From Diatrype stigma (lineage: Eukaryota; Ascomycota; Sordariomycetes; Xylariales; Diatrypaceae): DNA of 64,000 nucleotides. The translations under genes were made by a program, and so were the position numbers. Below are positions 9,500-20,266 of the stretch, in pieces; within the stretch, counting starts at the first letter, position 1; every line of letters begins with the position of its first letter. The stretch is from assembly GCA_022225965.2 (NCBI GenBank), contig JAKJXP020000057.1, forward strand, positions 62,001 through 126,000. The letters run 5' to 3'. The notes under the pieces were generated by a model. The model worked only from the letters and a program-made list of their open reading frames with translations. It was not told where the DNA came from and ran no database searches.

Positions 9500-12400
9500 T
9501 TCCTTTTTTAAACCTAAAGTTTTTTATAAATAACGTTACCATTTAATTCTTTTTAAATTCCATAAATATGTAACGCTTATCGTAATATTTTTTTTAAATC
9601 GCCGTTATTTTTTTTTAATAAACGCGCATTCGTTACCGAATTTTTTCCGTTTTATTTAAACGTTTCTTTATTTCTTATATTTAAAGTTATAACCGTTTAG
9701 GCATTTATTTTATTATACGGAAATAATAATTATATAATACTTCGAATAATAAATACTTCATAAATGCATTGCAATAATTATTATAATTAAATTCGGCTTT
9801 ATAAAGAATTTTGGCTTAATTGCTTTGCTTTACGTCGTAATATTTTCGAAAATATTTTTTTAAGCTTTAATTTATGCGTTTTATTTAGCCGTCCGTTTAT
9901 AAATAATACGCCATTAACAATCGGCGCTTAATTTCCCGTATATCGCAAAATTCCTTTTAAAACTTATTAATTAATAATTTATTTTTATTATTAACGATGC
10001 TTTCGAATAATCCGAATCGGCATTTTACCTTTCGGTATAGGATTTTTGCTAATTCGGTAGCCGTAAACGTTTTTAACGTAAATATAAATAATACCATTTT
10101 CGTAAATCGATTTATAATAATCCAAATGGCATTATAATTAATTCCGTTATTTTTTAGGCTTATTAAAAAGCCCGTAATAAAATTTATGCTAATTTTTTAA
10201 AACAATTAATTCGATAACGATAAAAATTATAACGTTTCGTATAATTTATGCTTAGGCTTTATAACTTCTTAATACGTCGAATACGATTCGACGTATATTC
10301 GAATATCGATTGCTATGTTTTTTTAATAAAACTTCCGCCTTAGGAATTTTATAATTCGCTAGCCCTTTATATAATTTATTTTCGAATTGTCGTAATATTA
10401 ATATATTAATTATTATTATAAAGCAAATTACGCCGGAATTATTAGCTTATTTTTAAAGAAAAAAACGTCGTATTTATTTATACGATAACCGCTTTAAATG
10501 CTAAATCGTTAATAAGCGATTTCCGTTAAGGTTTATAAGTTTAGGTCTTTTTTTTATAACTTTTTAATTTATTCGTAAAATCGTTAAAACGCCTTTAATA
10601 TTTAAGCGCCTTTTTTTTTCGTTAAGGCTTTCGTTAATAAAAAAAAAACGTTTTACGGTAATATTTCGGCATTTACGTAATCGTTTTCGGATTTCGATTT
10701 TTCGGAATCCGGGCATTTAGGAATTTTGCCTTTACCGGCCCTTTATGCCTTTTTTGCGATACGCATTAAAATGGCTACGTAATAAAACTTTCCCGATATT
10801 CGCTAGTTATTTAAGGCCCATTCTTATTATAGCACTAAATAAGGATTTTTTTCGATTTTCGTTTTTACGGTCGCTATTTAAGCGGCGGTTATTCGGTATT
10901 CGGCCGGAAATTTTGCGGCTAACGAATTTTGTATTACCCAAAATATCCATTTAATTTTAAAATAATTGGAATAATTATAGTTTTAATTCGTTAATACCTA
11001 CTTTATTTCGATTAATAGCTTCTTTATAAAATGGAACTTTTTCGTTAAAGTAAATAATATGTCGCCAAAATAAATCGGTTTAAATATATAATCCGGTCGC
11101 CGATTAAATCCGTTAATTAAATTTATAATTCCCGACTTATGTTATAAGTTAAAATTAAATTAAAACAACTTATATACTTAACGGATTAATTTATTTCGAA
11201 AATTCCTTATCGGAATATTAATAATCTTTCGTAAAACTTTATAATTTATAAATACGGAAAATTCTTATTCGGTTTTTTTTAAAAAATAACGCTAATATTT
11301 TAAATTTTCGATTATAACTAAAAATTCCTATTAATTCGTTCTTTATTGCGTTTCGATATTTATAAGCTTTCGTAATTAAAAAGCAACGGATTTTTATTTA
11401 TTGCCATATAATTAAAACAAAATTCCGAAAATCGCCTTTAGGGATACATTCGTCTTTATCTTTATTTTTTTAATATGGTTTTAATATCGAAACATAATCG
11501 CCAATTAAAAGGCGCCCTATAGTTTTATAAAAGCCGCCTTCGCTTCGTTTGGCCATTAAAAGGTTCGCTACCGCGCCTTTTCTTTTAAAAGCGTTATAAT
11601 TAACGCGGTAATTTTAAAATAATCAGGTATAAACTTCTTATAAAAATTAATAAATTCCATAAATATTTAAATATTTCGAACCGATTTAAGATACGGCCAT
11701 TGCTATATAACGGCAATTTTATTCGGATTTATCTTAATTTTATCGGTATTTATAATAAACCCTAAAAACGAAATCTCCTTTTGGAAAAATTCGCATTTAA
11801 ATAATTTTGCGAATAATTAATATTTTCGCAAGCGTTCGTAAATTAATCGAAAATGCGTCGCATGTTTTTTTTTATTTTCTGAAAAAATAATAATATTATT
11901 TAAATATATTACGTAAATTTTATTCATTAATCCAGCCAAAGCCTTATGCATATAAGCCTAAAAAATAACCGGGGCATTCGTTAGCCTAAACGGCATAATA
12001 ATATATTTAAACTGCCCGTAACGCATACGGAAAACGGTCTTTCATTTGTCGCCCTTTTTAATGCGGATCTTATAATAAGCATTCTTTAAATTAAACTTAA
12101 TAAAGACCTTAACGAAATTTAATCGGCTTATAATTTTCGAAATTAAAGATAAAAAATAACGGTTTTTAACCGTTATTTTATTTAGCGCCTTATAATTTAT
12201 ATATAAGCGAAACGCGCCTTTTTTTTTTAGGACGAATAATATCGGGGCTATAATTTCGAACTTAAATTTTTAAATACGCCTTATCGCTAAGTATTCCTTT
12301 AAATACGTTTCGAGCTCTTTCCGTTAAGGCTCCGACGTAAAATAAATCGGGCCCATAATAAGAAATAGCTATCTTAATATAAAATCGATAACGTACTTTG

Positions 12401-12700
12401 TTTGTTTTAAAATTAAATAGGCTTTCGTTTTTTTTTCGAAATATACATTCTCGAAATTCTTTAAGCAATTTAACAATACGACCGTTTTTTCGGCGCTATT
12501 TTCGCCGAATTTAAGGATATTTCAATCGTTTTCGAGCCCGATTAAATTTACTTAATAAACCGGTTTACTTACGAAAGTAAATTCGGTTAATTCCTTGCCG
12601 TCGATATTCTTTAAACCGCCGAACGTTTATTAATAAATGGCCGTTTTTAATACCATCCTTAATTGCCCCATGCCAAAACGGAACAAAAAGAAATTAAACG
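9500..12700 (-). pseudogene. Gypsy pol remnant: RT, RNase H region and integrase
   Basis: On the minus strand, RT is seen as TVFRMRYGQFKYIIMPFRLTNAP (in two pieces, about 12050-11970), matching the gypsy 'TAFRTRYG.FEYLVMPFGLTNAP'. IYLNNIIIFS (about 11910-11880) is the YLDD box with both Asp turned to Asn, as RIP of GAC/GAT predicts. Further along, integrase is recognised from IIINRFTKMVLFIF and FTATELAKILYRKV (about 10130-10010), matching 'VVVDR.TKM.HFIP...TFTA.ELA.....'. Stops replace Gln and Trp throughout. Protease and gag would lie between about 12700 and 14450 but were not resolved. Confidence 0.7.
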
Positions 12701-14501
12701 CTTTACGGTTATAACGAATCGTAAAAAACAATTAATAAAATTTTCGTTTTTTTTTTGCTGCGTTTATTATTTTTACGTCGAATTTATATATTTCGTAGCA
12801 TTTAATAAAAACGCCATTAGCCCTTAATAGCTTCGATTATATAACGGCAACTAATCGGAACTTTTTTTTTTTAACGAAACGCCGGTTTATTATATTAACT
12901 TAAGCCTTTATATTTAGGTTAATCCTTACCGTAATAAACGTCTCGCTTTTTTCCGGAAATACGATTGCGGCCCTTTAAAACGGCAGGTTTATGCCGATCG
13001 TACGTAAAAGTTCCGTCGAAATAAGCTATACGTAAGCGCTTATTCCGGCAGGCCATTTTTTGATTCCGAATTAATATTAAAATCGTTATATTGGATAAGG
13101 TTTTAAACGGTTGCAAAGGAAATAACTTTAAATACGCCCAATAACGTCCTTTCGCCTTTTGGTTGAAATGGAAATTCCAAATGCTTTTTTTTCTATAAGC
13201 AATAATTCGGTATTTTTTTTTTTTATAATTTCAATACGTTATTAATAATTCTTTTCGTTTTTATTACCGAATCGATTTATTACGGTCGAAATTTATTCGG
13301 CGTTTAGAATTCCCTTATTAATCGCTTTTATTTCGCTTTTTTTAAGCGTTAAACGTTTTAACGCTAAGCATTTTATTTCTTTCGGGCTTTAAAAAAGCGC
13401 CATTATACGGCCGCTTATTTTTACGTTACTTTGCTTTTAAAACTTAACTTTTGCGCCAAACTTATTAAATTCGATTAATATCCGTTATTACGATAAAGAA
13501 TTGCTTTAATGCAATCTTTTGTTTTAGCATTTTCGTTTTTAATATAAGCTATAAACGATAATAAAAATAATGCATTAAACGCGAATTTTTTTATTGGAAA
13601 TCCAATTCCGGCCTTTTTACGTTGGCTTAATGGATTCGTTACGTAATAAAAAATTCTATCGGCGATTCGTCGTTTTAACGTAAGTTTTCGAACGTATTTT
13701 GAAACGTATATATTACGTATTCGGAATTTATATATTTCCTTTTAACGAAAAACCATAAATTCTCGAACGCCGTTTTAATAACGTTTTTTTTTTATATTAT
13801 CGTAATACGATTATTATTTAATTTAAAAATCGTTTTTTATGCGGCCCGTAATTTAATATATATATATTACTTTAATTTGTTTTAATTTTTCGATAACATT
13901 AATTTCGATAATAAAAATAATTCATTTTTTTTTTTTTGCATTATAAACCGTTTATTAAATATTCGGCCTAAATATTTCGGAAATTTATCGTTTCGTAAGG
14001 TTTTATTCGTATATTATACGGTAACGAAAGCAATTAATCTTTTTCGTTTTATTTTATTTTTTACGATTTATTCGACGCATAAATTCCGTTTTTTCTCGTT
14101 TTAAATACGTTCCGTCCTTAATTCGATTAATAATCGGATAATTTCCTGATTCGTAACGGAAATAAAGTCGTTTATAATGCAACCCGGCGACGATTAGTTG
14201 CCAACCGCGCGTACGAAAATGCTTTCGGAATTTCCATAACTTGGGAAATTTTTGCGTACCGGGCTTTTTTCGTCGTCTTAACGCTAAACGGTCGTTAACG
14301 GTTTTCCTTCGTTTTGCAAAATAACGGATATCGCTTTTCCGTTTTCGTCGTTCGTATGCCGTTCCTTATCCGATTCGGCGGCGATTTAACGCTAAAAATC
14401 TTCTTTTATATCGTCCGCTATAGCCGTTTTATTTCGAAAGCTACGGTTAGTTTTATTTGTATTAATTATTACGTTAAATATCAAATAAAAAACTAAAAAA
14501 T

Positions 14502-14713
14502 TATAAGAATATAAATAATTAAAAATTAATAACGTAATAATTAAACGTAAACGAAGCTATTTTAAGAAAAAAATATATAAAATTACTTTTAATTATAGTT
14601 TTTAAAAGTATATAAAGTTTTTTTTATAAGCCCTAGCCCTTAATACGGCGTTTAGTTACCGATTACGTATCGCTTACGTAACAAGCCTCTTAAGCAAAAG
14701 CCATACCTTTATA
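14502..14713 (-). repeat. 5' LTR of the nested gypsy element
   Basis: 212-bp partner of 6634-6845, reading as the promoter-proximal LTR because the polypurine tract abuts the other copy. A primer-binding site could not be identified next to it; RIP may have erased it. Confidence 0.85.
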
Positions 14714-14718
14714 GCCTT
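14714..14718. repeat. Target-site duplication, right copy
   Basis: GCCTT, identical to 6629-6633. The interrupted Ngaro-like RNase H frame resumes just beyond. Confidence 0.75.
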
Positions 14719-15060
14719 TTATTGCTTATTCGGCGAAAACAAATTATAACTTTTAATTAATATTTTCGAATTAATTGCGATTTAAAAAGCCTTTTTATTA
14801 TTCGATTTAACGTAAGCATATAATACGATTATCGTATATATCGATAATATAACGGCTTAATACGGCTTATTTAATTTTAAAACAAAGGCGATTTCTTTAA
14901 TGGACGCTTTTTGCGACGTTTTTATTCGTTCGGCGGAATTTAATATTAATTTTATAACGATACGCATATCGTCGGCCGAAAATATATTTACGAATATGTT
15001 TTTTCGACGGAATTAATAATCGATTATTAATTTATGTTTTAATTAATAAACGTTTATAAT
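14719..15060 (+). pseudogene. RNase H remainder of the Ngaro-like element
   Basis: The plus-strand frame reads INIFELIAI, then VYIDNITA (catalytic Asp in the DN pair), then SLMDAFCDVFIRSAEF and ISSAENIFTNMFFRRN. This matches the family pattern 'ELLAI.KA......VYTDN.TA.....R.L..LA...DI......S.EN..AD.LSR.D', with Thr-Asp softened by RIP. It continues the domain broken at 6628 by the gypsy insertion. Confidence 0.7.
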
Positions 15061-15299
15061 ATTAAGTTTTCGGATAATTTTATAATACGGGTATTATAAG
15101 TTTTCTTTAATAAAAATTACGTAAGGTTATTTTGGGCCGGGCTTATTTCGAATATCCGAAAAATCTATAATATAATAATACGTTTATACGAATTATAATA
15201 TCGACGGTACGTATTTATACCGTAACCGATAATAGCAATTATTCTTTCGAAATGAATATTTAATCGGGCTTTCGGCCGGATATAAAACCGGCTTCGGGG

Positions 15300-16095
15300 C
15301 CTTATAATAAAGAAATATTTAACATTTATACGTTCGGCATATGTCGATATAAATTACGATATAGCAATTTTCGAAAACGTATATATAAAACGCTTAATAT
15401 AAAGGGCGAAATATTTGTTTTTATACGAACCGATACGAACCGAAAAGAAGTTTTTTATTTTTAAAGCTACGTTTTAGCGATTCGTTAATTCCGAGGCGAC
15501 GGCGGGCGAAAATTCCGTAAATACATTTGCAATTAACGCCGTTTTTATAACGGCATGAGCAAGTTTTTTCCGTTTAGGCGAGATTATATATACCGAAACC
15601 GACGCCGGCGATCCGGTTCGGTACGGACATGAAAAGTTCTTTTTATTTTGCGTTATTTTTTCCGAATGGAAAAATCATTTCCGGTTATTTTTTCGATTTA
15701 ACAAAACGGACCGGAATAAAAACGGAATAACCTTAATAATAAAAATTATAAGCGATATTATATGTTTTTATTTTTATATGGCCAAATAATTACGATAAAA
15801 TTCGAATTCCGAATATAATTTAAGCCGATAATTTTTATTCCGCTTATAAAACGGCGTTTTTATTTATAAATGCGTTTTTGCCGTATTTCGGGTCCGCTTA
15901 ATGCGAATTCAAATTTCTTTTAATACGTATTCGGGCCATAGTTTTCGCCGAAGGGCCGCTTAATACGTTTTCGATTTCGGCATAGGCGAAAAAGACATTA
16001 AATTATTAAGCAAGTGGTTTTTCGATATCGTACGTCGGTATTATAAAACGTTTTTAATAAGCTTTTTATATTTATAACGCTATTTTATATATAAG
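15300..16095 (+). pseudogene. Tyrosine recombinase of the Ngaro-like element
   Basis: The C-terminal catalytic part is clear in one plus frame. YSGHSFRRRAA begins near 15928 (His 15937, the HxxR motif), one stop follows at an expected Gln, then VFDFGIGEKDIKLLSKWF and DIVRRYYKT (about 15973-16045). This equals the family pattern 'GHSFRRGAAT.A...G....I..LGRW.S.A..RYI', with the nucleophilic Tyr probably in RRYY. The upstream half is more degraded. It identifies the element as a tyrosine-recombinase retrotransposon rather than an LTR element. Confidence 0.78.
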
Positions 16096-16161
16096 CAATC
16101 GAAAACGAATTAATAATTTTTTTTTATATCCGAAAAAAAAAATAATAAATAAAATAAATTA

Positions 16162-16447
16162 AATTATTTTAAGCCGGTTACGAAAATAATTTTCGGCTGT
16201 TTTTACGAACGTTATAATATCCTTATATAAAGGATTTGTATAAACCGTTATAAGTTGTTTTTATAATACTTTTATTCGAAAATATCGTTTAAATAGTTAA
16301 AAACGGCTTTTACGAATATAATAATAGCTTTATAAAGCGTTACGTAATAGCGCTTTTCGAACGTTATAACGGCCGGCTTTTAAAGGGGCTTATATTATTA
16401 ATATATTGTTTTAATATTTTTTAATCGAATTTTTAAAGTAATTTATA
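16162..16447 (+). repeat. Split direct repeat B1 of the Ngaro-like element
   Basis: 286 bp aligned without gaps to 16671-16956 (constant offset 509). It is RIP-mutated along its whole length and joins A2 after two bases. Confidence 0.85.
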
Positions 16448-16449
16448 AA

Positions 16450-16551
16450 TAAATTAATTTACGGATTTAAAAGGGTTTTATATTATAACCTGCCATTTAT
16501 AATAATAATAATTAATAATTCGATTAACTTTATAATCGCGCCGTTGTTTTT
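16450..16551 (+). repeat. Split direct repeat A2 of the Ngaro-like element
   Basis: 102-bp partner of A1 (4013-4114), sitting between B1 and B2. About 120 further bases (16552-16670) separate it from B2 and have no copy elsewhere in the window. Confidence 0.8.
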
Positions 16552-16670
16552 CCGTTTATCGTTCTTATTAACGCCTACGGTTATAACGAATGGAAAAAGG
16601 AGGATTTTAATAAGGAAAATATTAATAAAGGAATTATTTATAGGTTTTGATTTATTTTTTATACGTATAA

Positions 16671-16956
16671 GGCTATTTTAAGCCGGCTACGAAAATAATT
16701 TTCGGTTATTTTTACGAACGTTATAATATTCTTATATAAGGGATTTGCGTAAATCGCTATAAGCCGCTTTTATAATACCTTTATCCGAAAGTATCGCTTA
16801 AATAACTAAAAGCGGCCTTTACGAGCGCAACAACAGCCTCACGAAGCGCTACGTAGCAGCGCTCTCCGAGCGCTATAGCGGCCGGCCCCTAAGGGGGCTT
16901 ACACCATCAATACACGGTTCCAATACCCTTTGATCGAATTCCTGAAGTGATTTGTA
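16671..16956 (+). repeat. Split direct repeat B2, half RIP-mutated and half intact
   Basis: Copy of B1. From 16671 to about 16815 it is as AT-rich as B1. From there to 16956 it is GC-balanced, and every difference from B1 that I could read is C-to-T or G-to-A in B1. The match ends at 16956. Confidence 0.85.
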
Positions 16957-18424
16957 GACTACCAGCATCGATACATACTTAGGAACCCAGTTCAACTAGA
17001 CTTTCAACTATGACACGCTTGATTAGGGCTACATTAAGGAAGCTAAGCTCTCAGAGAGGGATTCCCAATACTTTATCGAAGATATCAGTCATATAAAAGT
17101 AAGTTTTGTGTTAATCCATACCAGTATTACTACATTCAAACCAGCGCACTATAGGAACTAGGAACCATTCCACGCTGAAGTAGTCTACGTACTTTAACTT
17201 GTCACGGTGCAGAGGATACCTAGCTTGCAAGTCGACGAGGTGACTAAGTGACAGCTGTTACGTTACCCCTAATGAGGTGTCTATACAATTGAACATGACC
17301 TGGTCACACCCAACCACCCCCTTGCCATCCATAAGGGGCGTTTTCACTCGCATAGGTTATTATATTGCTCACCTTTCTATTCGAAGGTATCATAACGGAA
17401 ATAAACCTTTATCAACAGCCAGAGACTATCGAAATGTCTATCCTATCATATAAACTCCGAAGAGTTCCGATCGGGATCAGACCAGTCTGTAACTACACCC
17501 TTCAGGGAGTCGACACATGCAGTTACCATCCCTTGAACAGCCTGTATTCAATTCGTCCCATCAAGGACATTCTATGCGAGGTCCAGTGCACACACTATTG
17601 GAACCGGCTGACAGTTGTCTTGCGATTGCCACGGTTCAGTTTTCAAGGGTGAGACCAAAGAACAGGCTTATCGATATTATTGTGGTCTTAGTCAATTGAC
17701 CCGTGTGAACTGTGGGCGTCGCATTGGACATCGGTCACGTATCATAGCATGGGATATGCCAGTTTCGGGCTTTTGACATGGAATGTTATTAAACGCAACT
17801 TGATGTATCCTACCTCTTGGGTCGGTCATGAAACTATTATAGTTGATAGTAATGATAAAAGACATCCCGCTAGTTATCTTCTGCGCAACAATTCCGATCG
17901 TTTTGATTTATTCCGCCACGACTTGTATTTAATCAACAAAAGTATAGAATGGGAGACACTAGCCTACAATAGTATGGCATCCATGTTGTTACAGATTCCG
18001 CGACTATCTACATAGTGTTTTAGGTGTCATGAGAGAACGGAATAGGGGGCTAATTATAGGGGTCCACAGGCATCCCATATACGCATTAGTGGGGGCATTT
18101 ACAACTATATGAAGATCTATTCCGTCCCTTATAACTTCTATGGACCTGAGAATTATTCTGTTCCCTCCCTGACCCCTAGATATCTAGCAACTATTCTATG
18201 ATCCTGGACACTGAAACACATGTCATTAGTTTACTCATGGTTTAGCATCCAAATCTCTAGGCAGTTTTGTTCCGCCAAACACAGAGTTTTGACCGGGAAG
18301 CATTAGTATTGGCCCCGGGAATCTTATGCAATGCTTCGCGACAGTAAGCCTAGTAGGTCTGCGAATATCCTACTCTCCATGGAGCGCTGGTCCCCAAATG
18401 TGAACTTACGAGACAGCATCACCT
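16957..18424. other. Intergenic, not RIP-mutated, no gene recognised
   Basis: Base composition is ordinary again. Short frames (17365-17652 and 17749-18015, plus strand) show no motif, signal peptide or splice structure that I can support. This may include old, unrecognisable transposon sequence. Confidence 0.45.
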
Positions 18425-19371
18425 CTAGCGCATCGATGTACTATGCGAGCTAGCATCCAATTCTATCGCGCCAGCGCCTCCATTCGGCTCTGTCCGGTGC
18501 ACATGTTGGTCCTGCTCTCCCCAGTGGTCGTACTGCGAACGTGAATATGCCCCGAGCTGGGAACCAAGGCGAGTTCTTGCTGTCGTACTAGGATCCCCTG
18601 TCCCAAGCTCTGCAAGCTGTGTCGCCTTCTTCCTCCTCCTGAGCCCGAAAACTATAATCCCAACTATTACGACTAAGCCAATAACAGCACCAATACAGAC
18701 TCCAGCTATTGCCCCTGCTGTGAGGGTCACGGCGTCTCTCGTGCTCGTCGTGGGAGTTGACGGTGCAGTCAACGTAATAGTCAGGGAAGAAACCTGAATG
18801 GCCGGGACCAAGTGGACATTGCATCAGTAGAGATTCGAAATACGGCCATGCATTGTATACGCACCGAACTTATTGATGGTATAGACTCCGTTATTTCTAC
18901 TAAATTGAGGGGTCCCAACCTGACTTGTATACTCTGGGCGTTGATCGCGCCAACGGGAACTGTCGTATCGGGCAATGGCCACGTCGTTCCGTCTTTAACG
19001 CCGTACAGAGAAGTGAGCGTACTCGATGTCTCGGGGATGTCGTGGTAGCAGCCGCCCCACCCCGCGTGTCCGGATAGAAGACACGAATACGAGAACCTCG
19101 TAGGGCAGCAGGTCATTACGGTTTCGATTGATGAGCCGATCTGGTTGGAGCTTATGCATGCGACTTCATATCCCTTGGGGCAGACGCCCGGTGAATAGTA
19201 GTGGTTCGGCTCCAATGAGTATCCACTCGGAAAGCAGCTTCCCAAGTCCATCGGTCCCTGCGCGTACCAGGTTCCTGTGGCATCGGTAATCCGGTACAGG
19301 TTCGTCTGGTAAATATCACATTCGCTTGGGGGAGTGAAAATGGTTGTTAAAGGGCCGAGGTTATCTCCCAT
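18425..19371 (-). CDS. Single-pass membrane surface protein (fungal family, unknown function)
   Basis: Two exons, 19371-18865 and 18793-18425, joined in frame across a 71-nt intron (GTGCGT donor, CAG acceptor), give about 291 aa. The N-terminal part starts MGDNLGPLTTIFTPP and has scattered cysteines (CFPSGYS, GVCPKGYEVAC, CCPTRFSYSC, GGCYHD), typical of a fungal family with a cysteine-containing ectodomain, though no classical signal peptide is visible. A Ser/Thr-rich stalk follows, then one transmembrane helix (AGAIAGVCIGAVIGLVVIVG and following, about residues 195-220), an RRRKK stop-transfer sequence and a polar tail of about 70 residues. This organisation suggests a cell-surface sensor or anchor. 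Function is unknown. Confidence 0.75.
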
Positions 19372-20266
19372 CGTTTCTGCCTCGGAGTCGAGTCGCTCGA
19401 GAGATGAAAAGATATTCTGTATTCAAAGATGACAATGTGATTCATCCGCCCAGAAAAAAAGATGGAGGAAGAAGCATTTGAACACCGAGCTAGGAACAGG
19501 AGAAGACTTTGAACAGAACATTGGGTGCCTAGTACAGCATTACACAAAGAGGATTTGGGGCTAAATCTTGGTTTTGCCCCTTTGGCTGATGTAGGGTGCG
19601 TTTACAACGTCACACATAAGTACTTATACAGCCCTTATATATGCCGTGTCGCGGAGGCATACCACCAGTAGGTCAGCCCGAAGCGTCTAGGTGATACTTA
19701 ATTAAACAACTGAAACCGCTTTAGGTTTAAGGTCCAGATTCATGGCCATCGTTACGCGTATACGTGACCAATAACTGCTTACTCTGCCCGTGGCCTGTGG
19801 TCTCTGCAATATCCCGCCCTGAAAAGAGGACGGAACTCAGGGCCATTCATGTATGCGGATCTCTAGCCAAGTTTGCCATGTTTAGGAAATGCAGATGGGC
19901 CTGGCAGAGAAGTGATCGCGAATACCGGTGGGAATAGCATGCGGATGGCAGAGCCAGTATCATCTTGCGATATCGCCTTGGCAGTCGGAATCGTGGTAGT
20001 AGGTGACTGACAGACGGCCGTAACGACCGGGATTAAGTAACCCTCGGGCTGCAGCATCGCCCATCTGCACGCGGACAATGTCAGCCACTGCCGCAGTTTG
20101 TATCTCATTACATAGCGAAGTTGTTACAATATTGGTATTAACATTAGTACATAACTGTATCGAGATCTTTAACCTCGGTATCCTCGACTTTCTATTCAAA
20201 TCCCAGTAGTCTAGTTAACACCGCGTATAAGAAGAAGGAGACCCTCGAGCATGAGCGAGACTTCTA
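19372..20266. other. Intergenic with an unresolved short minus-strand frame
   Basis: Minus-strand 20199-19960 (79 codons, containing VTYYHDSDCQGDIAR) has a hint of protein character but no signal peptide, clear start or partner exon. I do not call it a gene. Confidence 0.35.

Larger units (their letters stand above)
6634..14713 (-). mobile_element. Nested Ty3/gypsy LTR retrotransposon, RIP-degraded
   Basis: Two 212-bp direct repeats (6634-6845 and 14502-14713) bound 8.08 kb flanked by the duplication GCCTT. Both LTRs begin TATAAGAATATAA and end CTTTATA; TG...CA ends altered by RIP would give exactly this. A polypurine tract on the minus strand abuts the left LTR, so the left LTR is the 3' one and transcription runs on the minus strand. 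RT followed by integrase along that strand gives the Ty3/gypsy order. The element sits inside the RNase H of the Ngaro-like element, so it inserted later. Confidence 0.85.
3960..16815. other. AT-rich RIP-mutated domain
   Basis: About 12.9 kb is strongly AT-rich with very few CpA/TpG steps, while CpG dinucleotides stay common. That is the footprint of repeat-induced point mutation (C-to-T on either strand, chiefly outside CpG). Conceptual translations keep transposon motifs in which Trp/Gln codons have become stops, Asp has become Asn, and Cys or His has become Tyr, as C-to-T/G-to-A change predicts. Composition changes sharply at both ends: near the A1 repeat on the left, and around 16815, inside the B2 repeat, on the right. 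Confidence 0.9.
4013..16956 (+). mobile_element. Ngaro-like (DIRS-order) tyrosine-recombinase retroelement, RIP-degraded, interrupted by a nested gypsy element
   Basis: Split direct repeats have the order A1 (4013-4114), body, B1 (16162-16447), A2 (16450-16551), B2 (16671-16956), the layout known for Ngaro/PAT elements of the DIRS order. The plus-strand body carries, in order, a gag-like region with a zinc-knuckle remnant, a reverse transcriptase, RNase H, and a tyrosine recombinase with its HxxR motif. No integrase and no LTRs belong to it. Removing the nested insertion (6634-14713 plus one target duplication) leaves about 4.86 kb, near the usual size for such elements. All frames are broken by RIP. 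An LTR-type relic was considered, but it does not explain the recombinase or the repeat order. Confidence 0.8.

Noticed and set aside
3960..16815. AT-rich block as a mitochondrial insertion or centromere core
   Set aside because: Retroelement RT, RNase H, integrase and recombinase motifs plus LTRs and a target duplication account for the block, and the bias is of RIP type with CpG retained.
16162..16956. B1 and B2 as the two LTRs of a very short LTR element (TRIM)
   Set aside because: Only 223 bp would lie between them, no TG...CA ends or target duplication are seen, and that interval contains A2, a copy of the far-left repeat. The split-repeat reading explains all four repeats.
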